Shown: positions 17,092 to 24,874 of the stretch, piece by piece
Layout: each line of letters starts with the position of its first letter
How positions within the stretch are numbered: position 1 is the first letter of the stretch
Origin: Clostridia bacterium
Lineage (GTDB): Bacteria; Bacillota; Clostridia; Christensenellales; Borkfalkiaceae
Length of the DNA stretch: 64,000 nt
Assembly (NCBI GenBank): GCA_900767815.1
Contig: CAAGAM010000070.1
Location: 1-64,000, forward strand
Direction of reading: 5' to 3'
Position numbers and translations under genes: made by a program
Notes under the pieces: model-generated
Database searches by the model: none
Told to the model about the DNA's origin: nothing
Seen by the model: the letters and a program-made list of their open reading frames with translations, nothing else

Positions 17092-18218
17092 CATCATTCA
17101 AAGGTATCTGTTAAAGATATAGCCAAGGAACAGCATGTTTCGCCTGATATCGTTTCAAGAGCCTTGCGGTTGGTATCTTTCTCAAATAAACCCGAACTAC
17201 CCGTTATTCTCGGAATAGACGAATTTAAGGGCAATACAAGCAGTGAAAAGTATAATCTTATTCTTACAGACCTACACGACAATAAAATACTCGACATACT
17301 TCCGACACGCAAAAAGACAGATATTATATCGTATTTTAAGCGTTATGCCAGCCAAGAATAATATGAACCGTGGTTTTACGGCGTGTTTTTGGTTAATACT
17401 TCGTTGCACTCGTGGGTTATACTTGTTTATTAACCCGCTCGCGCGCCTTGTCTTAATCTAAAAACACGCCGTAAAACTTGTATACAACCAAAACGCCGCT
17501 ATTTTCGACGATTTTTTGCAAAGGCGAGCGCAGTAGTATTGACGTACTACAAACGAGAATTTGTGAAAAAGCGCGTAAATATCGGCGTTTTGGCAGGACC
17601 CGTATTATTCTTGACTGGCATACAACCGAAGAAAGACAAAAAGTAAAGGTTTTTGTAATGGATATGACGAACAACTATAAAGAGATTTCCTGGTTATTCC
17701 CCTCTGCCGAAATCGTAGTGGACAGGTGTCATTACGTCAGACAGGTCTACTTTGCTTTAGACGCCGTAAGAAAACGTATTCAAAAACAATTCCCGGATAA
17801 CAAACGATTACACTTCAAACGCAACAAATACGTTTTATGGAAGAAGTATTCCGAACTAAACGAAGAAGATCAAATCGTTTTAAGACGTATGTTAAACCAA
17901 AGCGAAGAACTGTACTCGGCTTGGAGCCTTAAAGAATGGTTTATTGAAATAAAGGAATTAAAAAAAGAAAAAGACGCCCGCAGGGAATTACATAATTGGC
18001 TGCTTTCGGCACAGGAAACCAATTTGTCTGAATTTAATGCTTGCATAACGGCTTTTTGCAATTGGTTCGGCTACATTATTAAAGGTTACAGACACAAAGT
18101 TACCAACGGCTTTACCGAAGGTATGAATAACAATATTAAAGTTTTGAAACGTATTGCCTACGGGTTCAGAAACTTTGAAAACTTCCGTAAACGTATTCTT
18201 TTATGCTTCGGTAACTGA
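17092..18218 (+). pseudogene. ISL3 transposase, N-terminus lost and split by an insert
   Basis: The first piece (17092-17358) reads VSVKDIAKEQHVSPDIVSRA, then LPVILGIDEFKGN with the first catalytic aspartate, and stops at FKRYASQ. The second piece resumes at about 17628 with ERQKVKVFVMDMTNNYKEIS (second catalytic aspartate), AEIVVDRCHYVRQV, and a C-terminal part with TNGFTEGMNNNIKVLKRIAYG containing the catalytic glutamate, ending at 18218. The two parts join into a normal ISL3 DDE core once about 270 bp in between are removed. The helix-turn-helix and zinc-finger N-terminus is absent. Residues are otherwise well kept, so the damage is probably recent. Confidence 0.88.
17344..17622. repeat. 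nested palindromic element inserted in the ISL3 transposase
   Basis: The outer inverted repeat is 20 bp (17344-17363 and 17603-17622, one mismatch). Inside lie two further hairpins side by side: an 18-bp perfect repeat (17373-17390 with 17460-17477) and a 17-bp repeat with one mismatch (17488-17504 with 17577-17593), each with smaller inverted repeats in its loop (GGGTTA/TAACCC and GTAGTA/TACTAC). Folded, this gives a long closing stem with two arms. No protein of its own is visible. The outer left arm lies in transposase sequence. It behaves like a MITE or a mobile structured repeat; a 3-bp GAA flanks the insert (17356-17358 and 17628-17630). Confidence 0.7.
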
Positions 18219-18295
18219 TAATTTCAACGGCACTGAAAATATTATATTCGTGAATCTTTAAATTTCACACCCCAACATTTGACAAAGAGCCATTT

Positions 18296-19177
18296 TTAAT
18301 CGGGGCTGTCTTTTAACTTTTTAAATTCGGTGGGCGAAACGCCGAAAAATATTTTGAAGGCTTTTGAAAAGGTGTAAACGGACGAGTAGTTCAGTATTTC
18401 GGCGACCTTGGATACAGGCAGTCGTTCGTCGCATATAAGTGTTTTCGCACGTTCCATTTTTGCCGAAACATAGTATTCGGTGATCGATTTACCCGTCGAA
18501 GCTTTAAATATCTTTGACAGATAAGAGTAGTTATAATTAAGATAGTCCGAGATATCGGACAAATTGCGGATAGAAAGCAGGTTGAGCGAGATGTAACGCA
18601 TAATCATAAACGTTAACTGATCGGCGGTTTTCGGTTCGTCCGAAAGATTTGCGCCGTCGGATGAGTTGAAAAATTTCGGTATAAGCAGAACCAGCTGTTC
18701 GAGCGTAAGAGAAAAGAGGCGGTTTTCGGAATAGTTTCTTTCGGAAAGGATCGTTATTAGAAGATCTACGAGTTCGGGAATAAGTGAATTTCTGAAAATG
18801 CGTGATTTTGAAGAATCGCAGTTTAAAACGAGCTCGTCAAAAACGGACTTGTATTCGGGGGTTGTGAAATAGAAGGAAAAGAATTGGTATGTAAGTTCGT
18901 TTTCGGGCGAAGAGCGCACACTGTGAACGTCGTAAGGAAAGGAGAGATATATGTCTCCGCTTTCGATTTTTTCTTCCCGACCATTAGTCGTGATTATGCC
19001 TTGGCCTGACCTTGCGATGGTAAGTTCGAACCAGTGCAGATGCAGATGCGGAGGGGAATAAGTATCCGACGAGCAGACTTTTTTCCCTATCTGATAAAGT
19101 CCGATTCTGTCTATAACGAGCGGCGAGGTTATGAACTGATAATCTATAAGGTATTTTCCGTCTTCATGGTTTTTCAT
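18296..19177 (-). CDS. AraC-family transcription regulator with cupin sensor
   Basis: The 293-residue protein has an N-terminal cupin-like sugar-sensing region (about 20-100, with SPPHLHLHWFELTIARSGQG and the IESGDIYLSFPYDVHSV strand pair) and a C-terminal AraC double helix-turn-helix. The latter shows NLSDISDYLNYNYSYLSKIF (first HTH), the linker STGKSITEYYVSAKMERAKTL and VSKVAEILNYSSVYTFSKAF (second HTH), ending GVSPTEFKKLK. Such regulators sense sugars and activate adjacent catabolic operons. It is divergent from the glycan genes and is the only regulator of the locus, so it probably controls the promoter inside the 166-bp repeat. No ribosome binding site precedes its ATG. Confidence 0.92.
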   Translation of the reverse strand: MKNHEDGKYLIDYQFITSPLVIDRIGLYQIGKKVCSSDTYSPPHLHLHWFELTIARSGQGIITTNGREEKIESGDIYLSFPYDVHSVRSSPENELTYQFFSFYFTTPEYKSVFDELVLNCDSSKSRIFRNSLIPELVDLLITILSERNYSENRLFSLTLEQLVLLIPKFFNSSDGANLSDEPKTADQLTFMIMRYISLNLLSIRNLSDISDYLNYNYSYLSKIFKASTGKSITEYYVSAKMERAKTLICDERLPVSKVAEILNYSSVYTFSKAFKIFFGVSPTEFKKLKDSPD

Positions 19178-19183
19178 GATATA

Positions 19184-19212
19184 ATGATAACAGAAAAATC
19201 TTTGAAAGACAA
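19184..19212 (-). promoter_or_regulatory. predicted promoter of the AraC-type regulator
   Basis: Read on the minus strand: -35 TTGTCT (19212-19207), a 17-bp spacer, -10 TATCAT (19189-19184). The -10 ends only six bases before the ATG at 19177 and there is no Shine-Dalgarno sequence, so the transcript may be leaderless. The -35 half lies within the duplicated segment that starts at 19200. Confidence 0.5.
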
Positions 19213-19365
19213 CGAATAAATAGAGAAAAATAAAAAATCACACAAAAAAACAAAAACAGGATAAATTTTTAGAATAAATAGGATATTGTAAAGCTATGCG
19301 GGACGTAGTATAATATAAGCGAAATAACAAACGCGGAGAAATTTATGGCAAACAATTACCCTATT
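19200..19365. repeat. 166-bp direct repeat, copy 1 (with promoter)
   Basis: This segment matches 23832-23998 almost base for base (about five substitutions and one single-base indel). It contains an AT-rich stretch, the promoter TTGTAA-17-TATAAT, a ribosome binding site and the start of a gene reading MANNYPI. After the last shared bases (CTATT) the two copies diverge completely. Copy 1 is followed by unrelated sequence and copy 2 by an intact DUF4434 gene. The segment between the copies (cupin, DUF4432 and GHL6 genes) is therefore bracketed by a direct duplication. Confidence 0.92.
19286..19314 (+). promoter_or_regulatory. promoter in repeat copy 1
   Basis: TTGTAA (19286-19291), 17-bp spacer, TATAAT (19309-19314), a near-consensus vegetative promoter. 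The AT-rich sequence upstream (19215-19285) would be the place for AraC-type operator sites. It reads into the cupin/DUF4432/GHL6 genes after crossing two gene remnants. Confidence 0.65.
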
Positions 19366-19380
19366 TTCTCGATATATTGA
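19345..19380 (+). pseudogene. orphan 5' end of a DUF4434-type gene
   Basis: The ATG at 19345 with upstream GGAG starts MANNYPI, identical to the start of the DUF4434 gene at 23978, then runs into foreign sequence and stops at 19380. It is a by-product of the duplication and not a functional gene. Confidence 0.85.
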
Positions 19381-19521
19381 ACGAAAGAAAAAGATACTAC
19401 GTCGGGAAGTGGAAAAAATGGTTTGCAGGGGACAGAAAAGTAAGCGTAAAAAAAACTTTATGAGTTGTGTCTTGACGAAATCTCCCGCGTTAAAAACTAT
19501 ATATTGTCGAAAAGCGCTTAA
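19362..19521 (+). pseudogene. 3' remnant of an unidentified gene, frameshifted
   Basis: Directly at the repeat junction a frame reads LDILNERKRYYVGKWKKWFA then GDRKVSVKK up to a stop at 19461. In another frame from 19459 it continues YELCLDEISRVKNYILSKSA and ends at 19521. The two parts look like one C-terminal tail broken by a frameshift near the A-run at 19448-19455. It shares no similarity with neighbouring genes. I cannot name the parent protein; it marks sequence brought in from elsewhere. The rest of the gap to 19628 holds only the ribosome binding site of the next gene. Confidence 0.5.
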
Positions 19522-19627
19522 AAACGCACCATTCAGACATTTTTGCCCGCGTATTCTTTATTGAAGAATGCAGGCGATAAAAATGCGCAAAAAACAGTTT
19601 ACATTATATAAATACGGAGGAAAAAGC

Positions 19628-20809
19628 ATGAAAAAAGCAGATTTTTTAACTGAAGGCGATGGCGTATTAAGACTTAAACCGACCTGGGTCCCAAGAAGTT
19701 TTTGCCGCCCGGGCAAGAGAATTAAGTTGCACCCCGACGATTATTACATTTTAGGGCTTGAAAAGGGCGGAATTGACGAAAGATGGTTTGCGTCCACCAC
19801 CTGGGCGGAGAACGGACCGAACACGCCCGAGGATGAGGGGCTTTCTTACGTTGTTTCAGCCGACGGAAAGGATCAGGTTTTGCTCCGTGATATGGTAGAC
19901 GAACTCAAAGGCGAGATAATCGGCGAAAATCTTTGGAACAAATATCATAAATGGCCTATGTTCTCCAAGTTTTTCGATAATGCGGGACCGCTTCCGCATC
20001 ACATTCATCACCGCGACGAACACGCGAAGAGAGTGGGTAGCGACGGCAAGCCCGAAATGTACTTTTTCCCCGCGCAGATGAACAATTACGGAGCGGAGTT
20101 TCCGTACACGTTTTTCGGTCTTAATCCCGACTGCAAAAAGGAAGATATAAAGAAATGTCTTGAGAATTTCACAAAAGGCGATAACCATTTGCTCGATTAT
20201 TCTCAGGCGTACAATATAGAACTCGACACGGGCTGGGACGTTCCCCCGGGAGTTCTGCACGCGCCCGCAAGTCTGTGTACGTACGAACCGCAGTTTGCTT
20301 CGGATGTTTACGCGATGTATCAGTCGGTTCTGCTCGGCGGGCATTGCGTTCCCGAAGATTTGCTGTGGAAAAACTGCCCGCCCGAAGAAAAAGGTAATTT
20401 CGATTATCTTATAGACGTTATCGACTGGGAAGCCAACGTCGATCCGAAGTTCAAAGAGCATCGTTTCATGCGCCCGATCGTAGATAAAGAAGACGAAAAG
20501 CATAAGGAAGAGTGGATTTGTTATAAATCGAAACTCGCCTGCGCAAAAAGGCTTACCGTTTATCCCGGTCAGACCGTTACGGTAAAGGACAGCGCGGCTT
20601 ACGGATTTATTCTTATAGAAGGTCACGGCAAATTCGGCAAATGGGACATAGAAACGCCGACGCTCATAAGATACGGCGAACTCACGAACGACGAGTTTTT
20701 CGTAACCGAAAAGGCGGCGAAGAAAGGAATAAAAATAACAAACGAGAGCAAAACGGAAAATATCGTAATGCTCAAACATTTCGCGGAAAATCCCGACCTC
20801 AATTTTTAA
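19628..20809 (+). CDS. cupin-fold sugar isomerase-like enzyme (class I mannose-6-phosphate isomerase-like)
   Basis: The ATG at 19628 has GGAGG at 19616-19620; an earlier in-frame ATG lacks one. The 393-residue protein has a metal-binding cupin motif PLPHHIHHRDEHA (about 118-130) with a downstream glutamate in PEMYFFPAQ, and a later histidine in DVPPGVLHAPAS (about 204-215). This is the arrangement of type I phosphomannose isomerase and related sugar isomerases. A second cupin half with VYPGQTVTVKDS and GYFILIEGHGKFG-like strands follows. It probably interconverts an aldose and ketose, perhaps mannose- or arabinose-related given the neighbouring enzymes. Cytoplasmic. Exact substrate unknown. 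It opens a three-gene run with DUF4432 and GHL6. Confidence 0.7.
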   Translation: MKKADFLTEGDGVLRLKPTWVPRSFCRPGKRIKLHPDDYYILGLEKGGIDERWFASTTWAENGPNTPEDEGLSYVVSADGKDQVLLRDMVDELKGEIIGENLWNKYHKWPMFSKFFDNAGPLPHHIHHRDEHAKRVGSDGKPEMYFFPAQMNNYGAEFPYTFFGLNPDCKKEDIKKCLENFTKGDNHLLDYSQAYNIELDTGWDVPPGVLHAPASLCTYEPQFASDVYAMYQSVLLGGHCVPEDLLWKNCPPEEKGNFDYLIDVIDWEANVDPKFKEHRFMRPIVDKEDEKHKEEWICYKSKLACAKRLTVYPGQTVTVKDSAAYGFILIEGHGKFGKWDIETPTLIRYGELTNDEFFVTEKAAKKGIKITNESKTENIVMLKHFAENPDLNF

Positions 20810-20811
20810 AA

Positions 20812-21711
20812 ATGAACAAAAAAGACGCAGGCAGACAAGTCGTTTCCGCTTATGATATTGCTTTTGAAAGCGGAAAAGAAAAGGGTAAACAGGGTGTGCT
20901 GGTTAACGTCGGCGCGCTCGAGGTGCTTTTCAACAAAACAAACGCGCTCGATATAGCGTGGGTAAAATACAAAGGCAACAACATTTCGTTTCTGTCTAAA
21001 AACGGTCTTAATTCTAATATCGGCGAGTTCCCGAATAAATTCGAGGGTGGTTTTTTATACACCTGCGGAACGGATAACGTAAGTTCCTGCGTAGGTGGCA
21101 AACCCGTTCACGGCAGTTTGCATTACAGCCATGTCGATAACGTTTACGTTACGATTTTGGACGATAGTGCCGAGGTTTTCGGCACGGTAAGGCAAACAGC
21201 GCTTTTCGCCGAGAATATCGCGCTTCAAAGACATTTTACGGTAAGGGAAAACGAGATTACCGTTTGCGATACCGTTTGCAACGAGGCGTATACCGATACA
21301 AAATACGTTCTGCTGTATCACACGAATTTCGGTTATCCGTTTTTGGACGAGTGTTTAAAACTCGATATTCCGTTTGTTAAAAGCGAAGGACTTACCGATT
21401 ATGCGAAAAGTCGAATCGGTAAACAGCTACAGATAACCGAGCCGATCGACGGCGGTGAAGAGGAAGTCTTTTACAACACGCTTGAAAAGGGCGAAGTAAC
21501 GCTTACCAACGAGCAATTAAAAACGCGGATAAAAGTTATATACAACGTTGAAGATTTTCCCGTTTTGTTGCAATGGAAAAGCATGATAAGCGGCGATTAC
21601 GCGCTGGGCATAGAGCCGTCGCTTACGAGATTTGACGATTTCAAAATGCGCGCGCTTGCGCCCGGCGATAAAAAGCAGTACAAAATAAAATATATTTTCG
21701 GCGGACTTTAA
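20812..21711 (+). CDS. DUF4432 aldose-epimerase-like protein
   Basis: The start at 20812 is two bases after the previous stop, so translation is coupled; an in-frame opening from 20641 runs inside the upstream gene. The 299-residue product has the mutarotase-like all-beta pattern of DUF4432: VLVNVGALEVLFNKTNALDI, then GGFLYTCGTDNV, the histidine-rich GKPVHGSLHYSHV, and LLYHTNFGYPFLDE near 200. Family members are thought to be galactose-mutarotase-type epimerases acting on unusual sugars; activity is inferred from fold. No signal peptide. It most likely works on the product of the neighbouring hydrolases. Confidence 0.8.
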   Translation: MNKKDAGRQVVSAYDIAFESGKEKGKQGVLVNVGALEVLFNKTNALDIAWVKYKGNNISFLSKNGLNSNIGEFPNKFEGGFLYTCGTDNVSSCVGGKPVHGSLHYSHVDNVYVTILDDSAEVFGTVRQTALFAENIALQRHFTVRENEITVCDTVCNEAYTDTKYVLLYHTNFGYPFLDECLKLDIPFVKSEGLTDYAKSRIGKQLQITEPIDGGEEEVFYNTLEKGEVTLTNEQLKTRIKVIYNVEDFPVLLQWKSMISGDYALGIEPSLTRFDDFKMRALAPGDKKQYKIKYIFGGL

Positions 21712-21732
21712 ACCGCAAAACGATAATCGATA

Positions 21733-23766
21733 ATGAAGTGGTATAAAAATATCTACAGAAGACAACTTACGGACATGCATATTGCGGACGACAAAAGCGA
21801 ATATCTTTCGGCGTTCGACGCGGAAAAGTATTTTGCTTGTCTGAAAAAAGCGCATATACAAAGTCCGATGATTTATCTGCAATCGCACACCGGTTTGTGC
21901 AATTATCCTACGACCATTGCGAAAACGCACGCAAAAATGACGGGCGAAAACAACGGCATAAAACGACTTATAAATCTGTGTAAAAAAGACGGATTGAAAG
22001 TCGTCGGTTATTACAGTCTTGTATTCAACAACGTGGCGGCGGATATGCACCCCGAGTGGGAAATGCGTTATGCCGACGGTTCGACCTGGCGCGACAAAGG
22101 TCAAAGATACGGTCTTTGTTGTCCGAATAACATCGAGTACAGAAAATTCGTTAAGGAAAACGTTGTCGAACTTGCGGCGTATTTTACCGATCTTGACGGA
22201 ATATTCTACGATATGCCGTATTGGGAGGTTGCATGCCGCTGCGAATCGTGCAAAAAAAGATATAAAAAAGAAACGGGCAGGGACTTGCCCGAAAAAGAAG
22301 ATTGGAACGATGATAACTGGTTGCTTTATGTAAAGAAGCGTCAGGATTGGATGGTTGATTTCGTAAAATACGTTAAAAAACTGTCCAAAGCCGTTATGCC
22401 CAAAACTACCGTGGAGTTCAATTTTGCCGCGGTTATCGGCTGCGACTGGCTGGGCGGCTCTACAGAGGGCATAAACGCCGAGTGCGAGTTTACCGGCGGC
22501 GATTTATACGGCGATCTTTACAGCCATTCGTTCACCGCTAAATACTATTATGGCATAACAAAAAATCAGCCGTTCGAGTACATGACCTGTCGGTGCAACA
22601 AGAATTTAAGGGAGCATACCATAACCAAACCGCAGGAAATGCTCGACGCGGAGATAATGCTTACATGCGCGCACCACGGCGCAACTCTCAATATAGACGC
22701 AATAAACCCCGACGGCACGCTTGACGAAAGAGTGTACGAAAGGGTGGGCAAAGCCTTTGAAAAACAAATGCCGTACGAAAAATATATGGATAAAGGCGAG
22801 TTGTATGCCGACGCAGCCGTATATTTCGACAGCAAGACCATGTTTGAAGAACCGTATGCAAAGACATACAATAAACTCTGCGCGGTAAACGCCCACAAAA
22901 CCCTTGTGGAAAAACACGTTGCGACGGCGGTAATAGCAAACGGCAATCTGGAAAATCTCGGAAAATATCGGATGATAATCGCGCCGTGTCTGCAAGATTT
23001 TTCAAACGACGAACCGCTGAAATTCATCGAATACGTTAAAAACGGCGGCACGCTTTATCTGTCGGGCAGGAGCGATTCAAGGCTGATGAAAGAGTTCTTC
23101 GGCGCAAAGTTCGTCGGTTACACTTTCGGCGACAGCAAGTTCCCTCATGTATATAAAGGATATAACGAGGTTCAGGTATATATCGCACCCGACGGCGAGT
23201 ATAAAGAAATTTTCGGCGGATTCAACGAAAAATATCCTTTGCCGATAACGTACAAACTGCCGATTTACGAAATGGACGGCAACGTTAAGGCGCATATCGT
23301 TTTGCCTTATACCGACCCTGATAACAATCGGACTTTCGCGTCCATTCACTCGAACCCGCCTGCGGAAAAGACCGATATTCCCGCCGTGGTCGAAACATAC
23401 TACGGAAAGGGCAAAGTTATATGGACTGCCGCGCTTATCGAAAACGACGAAAGGACGAATTTCAAAGATGTTTTCGGCAAAATCGTTCTCTCAAACGTTA
23501 AACCGAAATACGGAATTTACGCAAGCAAACTTATAGAAAGCGTGATTTTCGAGGATAAAAACGACGTTTATATAAGCCTTGTAAACCTTGATCCCGTTTA
23601 CGAAAAAATCGAAAGAACGGTTATAATTTCCGTGTCGGATTGCGTAAGCGCAAAAAGATTGTCCGACAACAAAAAACTTAAAATCAAAGACGGAAAGATT
23701 TCGGTCGGCGTTATTGGTTTTGAAATGATAAAATTATCCGTTTGGTTTAATTTTAAAGAAGATTAA
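21733..23766 (+). CDS. GHL6-type glycoside hydrolase with trimerisation-like domain
   Basis: The 677-residue protein is cytoplasmic (no signal peptide). The N-terminal half is a TIM-barrel glycosidase of the hypothetical GHL6 / alpha-L-fucosidase-like group: YYSLVFNNVAADMHPEWEMR (about 96-115), GLCCPNNIEYRKFV, and LDGIFYDMPYWEVAC with Asp candidates near 155-160, plus paired cysteines CRCESCKKRY as seen in several members. The second half (about 380-560) resembles the beta-galactosidase trimerisation fold, with RMIIAPCLQDFSND and YVKNGGTLYLSGRSDSR, and is followed by a beta-sandwich. Substrate unknown; fucoside or galactoside cleavage is possible. Third gene of the bracketed cassette. Confidence 0.7.
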   Translation: MKWYKNIYRRQLTDMHIADDKSEYLSAFDAEKYFACLKKAHIQSPMIYLQSHTGLCNYPTTIAKTHAKMTGENNGIKRLINLCKKDGLKVVGYYSLVFNNVAADMHPEWEMRYADGSTWRDKGQRYGLCCPNNIEYRKFVKENVVELAAYFTDLDGIFYDMPYWEVACRCESCKKRYKKETGRDLPEKEDWNDDNWLLYVKKRQDWMVDFVKYVKKLSKAVMPKTTVEFNFAAVIGCDWLGGSTEGINAECEFTGGDLYGDLYSHSFTAKYYYGITKNQPFEYMTCRCNKNLREHTITKPQEMLDAEIMLTCAHHGATLNIDAINPDGTLDERVYERVGKAFEKQMPYEKYMDKGELYADAAVYFDSKTMFEEPYAKTYNKLCAVNAHKTLVEKHVATAVIANGNLENLGKYRMIIAPCLQDFSNDEPLKFIEYVKNGGTLYLSGRSDSRLMKEFFGAKFVGYTFGDSKFPHVYKGYNEVQVYIAPDGEYKEIFGGFNEKYPLPITYKLPIYEMDGNVKAHIVLPYTDPDNNRTFASIHSNPPAEKTDIPAVVETYYGKGKVIWTAALIENDERTNFKDVFGKIVLSNVKPKYGIYASKLIESVIFEDKNDVYISLVNLDPVYEKIERTVIISVSDCVSAKRLSDNKKLKIKDGKISVGVIGFEMIKLSVWFNFKED

Positions 23767-23831
23767 GCACTGTTAAAAGAGAAAATATATGACTGATGAG
23801 TTTTTGTGAAAAATAGGCAAGGCGCATATTG

Positions 23832-23998
23832 CTTTGAAAGACAACGAATAAATAGAGAAAAATAAAAAATCACACCCAAAAAACAAAAACAGGATAAATT
23901 TTTAGAATAAATAGGATATTGTAAAGCTATGCGGGATGTAGTAGAATATAAGCGAAATAACAAACGCGGAGGAATTTATGGCAAACAATTACCCTATT
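23832..23998. repeat. 166-bp direct repeat, copy 2
   Basis: Near-identical to 19200-19365. It carries the promoter TTGTAA (23919-23924), 17-bp spacer, TAGAAT (23942-23947), a better ribosome binding site (GGAGG rather than GGAGA) and the intact start of the DUF4434 gene. The 65 bp before it (23767-23831) hold a TTTTTGTGAAAAATAGGCAA stretch that resembles one half of the palindromic repeat found inside the ISL3 element. Confidence 0.92.
23919..23947 (+). promoter_or_regulatory. promoter in repeat copy 2, drives DUF4434-AGE-GH38-GH127 genes
   Basis: TTGTAA, 17-bp spacer, TAGAAT. One base poorer at the -10 than copy 1. The genes from 23978 to 30303 overlap or lie within 12 bp of each other and are probably transcribed from here, presumably under the AraC-type regulator. 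Confidence 0.6.
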
Positions 23999-24874
23999 AC
24001 GGGATCTTTTATAGATGAAATAACCTATGATATACCGTCGTCCAACTGGACGCATAAACAATGGGCGGATGACCTCGACAATATGAAAGCCGTCGGAATG
24101 GATACGCTCGTGTTTATACGGGGAGGATTCGAGGGTAGAACGATTTTTCCGTCTGAAAACTTTTTTTGTCTTAGAAAGGACGATTTAGTCGATTTTATTT
24201 TAAAAGAAGCCGAAAAACGTGATATGAAAGTGTATATCGGCTTATATATTTCCAATCTTACATGGAACGACGGAGATGTAAAAAAAGAAATCGAAGCCAA
24301 TAAACTGTTTATTCCCGAAGTTATAAAAAAATACGGCGCATATAAGTCGTTTGCGGGCTGGTATGTTCCGCATGAAGTCGCGACAAACGTTTATAATATC
24401 GGCAGACTTACTAAAAGCCTTGCGGCTATGTGTAAGGATAAAACTCCCGACAAAAAAGTGCTTTTAAGTCCTTTTTTCAAAGAGAAGACCACAGACCATA
24501 AGATTTTTACTCCCGAGCAGTTTTACGACGAGTGGGACGGGATTTTCGACGAGTTCCAAGGCGATGTGGATATCTGCGCTTATCAGGACGGCTCGGCTTC
24601 TTTAAAACAGGTGGAAGAATATTTCAAAGCTGCAAAAAAACTCTGCGACAAGCATAAAATAAGCCTTTGGCAAAACGTCGAGACTTTTGAACGTGACGTG
24701 AGATTTTTGTATTTCCCCATACCGTTCGAGCTTTTAAGAACAAAACTCGATCTTTTGGCTCCTTACGTCGAAAAAAGGATAACGTTTGAGTTTTCTCACT
24801 TTTTAAGTCCGCAGTCGATTTTCCCGTCTGCGCGGAATCTCAATAAAGTGTACACCGATTATTATGGAAAATAA
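23978..24874 (+). CDS. DUF4434 glycosidase-like protein
   Basis: A 298-residue protein without signal peptide that shows a TIM-barrel pattern typical of DUF4434: ITGSFIDEITYDIPSSNW at the start, DDLDNMKAVGMDTLVFIRGG (about 29-48), MKVYIGLYISNLTW, KSFAGWYVPHEVA with a catalytic-type glutamate near 130, and DICAYQDGSA and SLWQNVETFE strands. Members occur in carbohydrate-utilisation loci and are presumed glycoside hydrolases; no activity is assigned with certainty. It starts from the promoter in repeat copy 2 with GGAGG just upstream and overlaps the next gene by 11 bp. Confidence 0.78.
   Translation: MANNYPITGSFIDEITYDIPSSNWTHKQWADDLDNMKAVGMDTLVFIRGGFEGRTIFPSENFFCLRKDDLVDFILKEAEKRDMKVYIGLYISNLTWNDGDVKKEIEANKLFIPEVIKKYGAYKSFAGWYVPHEVATNVYNIGRLTKSLAAMCKDKTPDKKVLLSPFFKEKTTDHKIFTPEQFYDEWDGIFDEFQGDVDICAYQDGSASLKQVEEYFKAAKKLCDKHKISLWQNVETFERDVRFLYFPIPFELLRTKLDLLAPYVEKRITFEFSHFLSPQSIFPSARNLNKVYTDYYGK

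Larger units (their letters stand above)
17092..18291 (+). mobile_element. decayed ISL3-family insertion sequence, left end missing
   Basis: This stretch carries a broken ISL3-type transposase and, at 18268-18291, a terminal sequence ending ACATTTGACAAAGAGCC, which has the form of an ISL3 right inverted repeat. No matching GGCTCTTTGTCAAATG copy occurs on the left, and the transposase lacks its N-terminal zinc-binding part, so the left end has been deleted. The element can no longer move by itself. It lies exactly between the ICE-like block and the glycan locus and is a plausible scar of the rearrangement that joined them. Confidence 0.85.
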
